Positions 62,707 through 64,000 of a stretch of 64,000 nucleotides of DNA are shown here, one piece after another. This DNA comes from JBBRYW01 sp038237235 (GTDB taxonomy: Bacteria > Actinomycetota > Thermoleophilia > Gaiellales > Gaiellaceae), in contig JBBRYW010000001.1 of NCBI GenBank assembly GCA_038237235.1, forward strand, positions 27,592-91,591. The letters run 5' to 3'. The notes below the pieces were generated by a model. That model searched no databases. It was not told where the DNA came from and worked only from the letters and a program-made list of their open reading frames with translations. The translations under genes and the position numbers were made by a program. Position 1 is the first letter of the stretch, and each line of letters begins with the position of its first letter.

Positions 62707-63425
62707 CCGACTCGCTCGTTGCGGAGGCCGTCGAGCCCCTCCTGTCGGGTCGCTTCGGACACCCCTACCTCCACTCGCAGACCTGCGCGGCGAGCGCGGG
62801 ACTGCTTGACGGGTCGCTCCCCGAGGGCTCGGTGGCGGTCTGCGACGAGGTCGCAGACGGGCTCGGCCCACCGGGGTCGGGGATCTTCTGCTCGGTGCTG
62901 CTGCAGCCGCCGCCGGAGCGGAGCGCGCTCGAGCTGCCGCTCGTCGGCTGCATGGCGGCGGCCGATGCCGTCGAGCGGGACCTCGGGCTCGCCGCACAGA
63001 TCAAGTGGCCCGCCGAGGTGATGATGAACCGGGGCAGCGTGGCGCGCGCTTTCGCCGCTGGCGGAGCAGGCGCCGTCGTCCTGAGCGTCGTCGTGAACGT
63101 CAACCAGACGCGGGAGCAGCTTGCCGCGGACAGCCGGGCACCGGCGGCGTCGCTCCTGACGATCGACGGGACCCGTCGCGATCGCGCCTCGATCCTCGCG
63201 ACGCTGCTCGGGCAGCTCGAGCTGCACTACGACCTGTGGCGGGCGAGAGGTATCGACGGCATCTACGACTTCCTCGGACCGCGCGACTTTCTGCGGGGAC
63301 GGAAGGTCGCGGTCAATGGCACGACCGGGTATGCGACTCGGATCGACCGTCAGGGGCGGCTCGAGATCGAGACCGAGAGCGGCCCGCGGCTCGTCGAGAG
63401 CGGCGTAGTCAGCTACGAGCGATAG
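62703..63425 (+). CDS. Degenerate biotin protein ligase-like protein
   Basis: 240 residues with the BPL/LplA catalytic-fold pattern: GIFCSVLLQPP, ADAVERDLGLAAQIKWPAEV (KWPND in BirA), VVLSVVVNVNQ, and a C-terminal SH3-like part (FLRGRKVAVNGTTGYATRID). The biotinyl-AMP loop GRGRxGR is replaced by DGLGPPGSG and the Asn-Asp of KWPND by Ala-Glu, so biotin ligation is unlikely. GTG 62703 overlaps the formate dehydrogenase stop (GTGA). Tight coupling suggests an FDH-related role such as maturation or carrier binding, but that is a guess. Confidence 0.72.
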   Translation: MTDSLVAEAVEPLLSGRFGHPYLHSQTCAASAGLLDGSLPEGSVAVCDEVADGLGPPGSGIFCSVLLQPPPERSALELPLVGCMAAADAVERDLGLAAQIKWPAEVMMNRGSVARAFAAGGAGAVVLSVVVNVNQTREQLAADSRAPAASLLTIDGTRRDRASILATLLGQLELHYDLWRARGIDGIYDFLGPRDFLRGRKVAVNGTTGYATRIDRQGRLEIETESGPRLVESGVVSYER

Positions 63426-63433
63426 CGGGCAGA

Positions 63434-63640
63434 ATGGGTAGCGATCAGGGAGTGCCCGAGCCCGAGACGCCTGACGAGGAGCTGCCGCAGGATCCGGGAA
63501 TCCCCGGGCGCGACGTGATCAGTGACGACGATGCTCCGCCGCCGGATGAGAAAGATCCTGCGGCTGAGCAGCGCGAGCGACTCGACGATCCCGACCAGGA
63601 GGGACACCAGAGCGCGGGCGAGATTCCACCGGAGCGTTAG
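63434..63640 (+). CDS. 68-residue acidic hypothetical protein
   Basis: ATG 63434 starts 8 nt after the BPL-like stop. The peptide is Pro/Glu/Asp-rich and surely disordered (MGSDQGVPEPETPDEELP, DPGIPGRDVISDDDAPPP), without Cys or hydrophobic segments. No family recognised. Possibly the last gene of the formate operon. Confidence 0.5.
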   Translation: MGSDQGVPEPETPDEELPQDPGIPGRDVISDDDAPPPDEKDPAAEQRERLDDPDQEGHQSAGEIPPER

Positions 63641-63657
63641 GGGGCCTGCCGCTGTTC

Positions 63658-64000
63658 TCACCGCTGAACGCTCGGCGGCCCCTGCTCCGGGTGACTCGCC
63701 GCGGCGTCCGCCTCGATCGAGCCGAGATCGTCGCCCCACGAGGCCCTCCGCGCGCGTCTGAACGCCTCCCTGTCGCGCCTCGAGACCACCGTGCTGCGGA
63801 GGCCGTCCGGTGTGCAGAGCTCGAGCCGGACGTGGCCGGACCGGACCTGCGGGTGGCGCAGGATCCGCGCGGTCGCCCGCTTCACCGGAGCGTCCCGAAC
63901 CAGCACGGCGTAGGAGAACTTCTCGTCCTCGTGGCCGAGTTGAGCGTCCTTCGCAGCCCGGTGCTCGGCCGACCGGGCCAGACGAACCGCGAAGTGGCAC
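63658..64000 (-). CDS. Rsm22-family methyltransferase, C-terminal part (5' cut)
   Basis: The minus-strand frame enters from the window edge and stops at 63658. It reads CHFAVRLARSAEHRAAKDAQ, LGHEDEKFSYAVLVRDAP, RILRHPQVRSGHVRLELCTP and DGLRSTVVSRRDREAF, the C-terminal Cys/His-containing block of Rsm22-type (small ribosomal subunit) methyltransferase-like proteins. The N-terminal SAM domain lies outside the window. Convergent with the acidic ORF. Confidence 0.78.
   Translation of the reverse strand, partial: CHFAVRLARSAEHRAAKDAQLGHEDEKFSYAVLVRDAPVKRATARILRHPQVRSGHVRLELCTPDGLRSTVVSRRDREAFRRARRASWGDDLGSIEADAAASHPEQGPPSVQR

Overview
The window is GC-rich, tightly packed DNA that reads as a high-GC actinobacterium, most plausibly of the Thermoleophilia type (Gaiellales/Solirubrobacterales). 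That placement is an inference from protein style, gene content (argCJBD..RGH cluster, LuxR/TPR regulators, Liv-type transporters, RpoD-like sigma factor) and heavy use of GTG/TTG starts. No rRNA or tRNA gene, CRISPR array or prophage was seen.

Layout. 1-4155: an FAD-linked oxidase (cut by the window edge) divergent from a large LuxR-type ATPase regulator. 4331-5082: an IS3-type transposase remnant beside a multiply frameshifted APH(6)/hydroxyurea phosphotransferase pseudogene. 5128-6735: metG with a possible leader. 6741-7373: a small methyltransferase. 7385-17975 (minus): a coupled operon with SDR dehydrogenase, MaoC hydratase, KAS III-like synthase, TetR, acyl-CoA ligase, alpha/beta hydrolase and a complete Liv-type ABC importer. 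It starts at a recognisable promoter overlapped by a perfect palindrome, the likely TetR operator. 18224-23301 (plus): HAD-GH65 fusion, acetate kinase, cation/Ca exchanger. 23382-23932: a broken lipoprotein gene. 24006-31251 (minus): argC-J-B-D-(orphan ORF)-R-G-H, divergent from carAB (31290-35011); this CarB lacks its C-terminal allosteric domain. 35015-39285: methyltransferase, zinc metallopeptidase, rpmE, sigma factor, nagA. 39395-43571: LuxR/TPR regulator, methyltransferase, DUF402 protein, nucleotidyltransferase. 43568-49782 (minus): a coupled seven-gene operon with a repetitive lipoprotein, AhpD-like protein, radical SAM protein, DoxX, membrane-GT2 fusion, DUF2064-Nudix fusion and a dehydrogenase. 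49901-53474: cytidylate-kinase-like gene and a folate pair (pabB-pabC fusion, folE). 53649-63425: a C1 module made of glutathione-independent formaldehyde dehydrogenase, formate-THF ligase, a cyclohydrolase-type protein and an NAD-type formate dehydrogenase. The window ends in an Rsm22-family gene (partial).

Two results stand out. (1) A dispersed family of 90-nt elements (11 full copies and 1 truncated copy in six intercistronic places) sits exactly at stop/start overlaps. Each copy is itself a 29-codon ORF whose start overlaps the upstream gene's stop, and whose stop overlaps the downstream gene's start, through NTGA. In the livM-livH gap four and a half copies are chained with an 86-nt period. 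The design is that of mycobacterial MIRUs, but outside mycobacteria and in a sequence I do not recognise. (2) The formate dehydrogenase catalytic subunit is interrupted by one in-frame TGA at exactly the catalytic Sec/Cys position, followed by a hairpin with a GGUC loop like a bacterial SECIS. It should be read as one 907-residue selenoprotein, not two ORFs.

Secondary themes are apparent CTG initiation codons (acetate kinase, a methyltransferase, the sigma factor), several leaderless-looking promoters (TAnnnT-type box 6-7 nt before the start codon), domain fusions, and a handful of decayed accessory genes among intact core genes.
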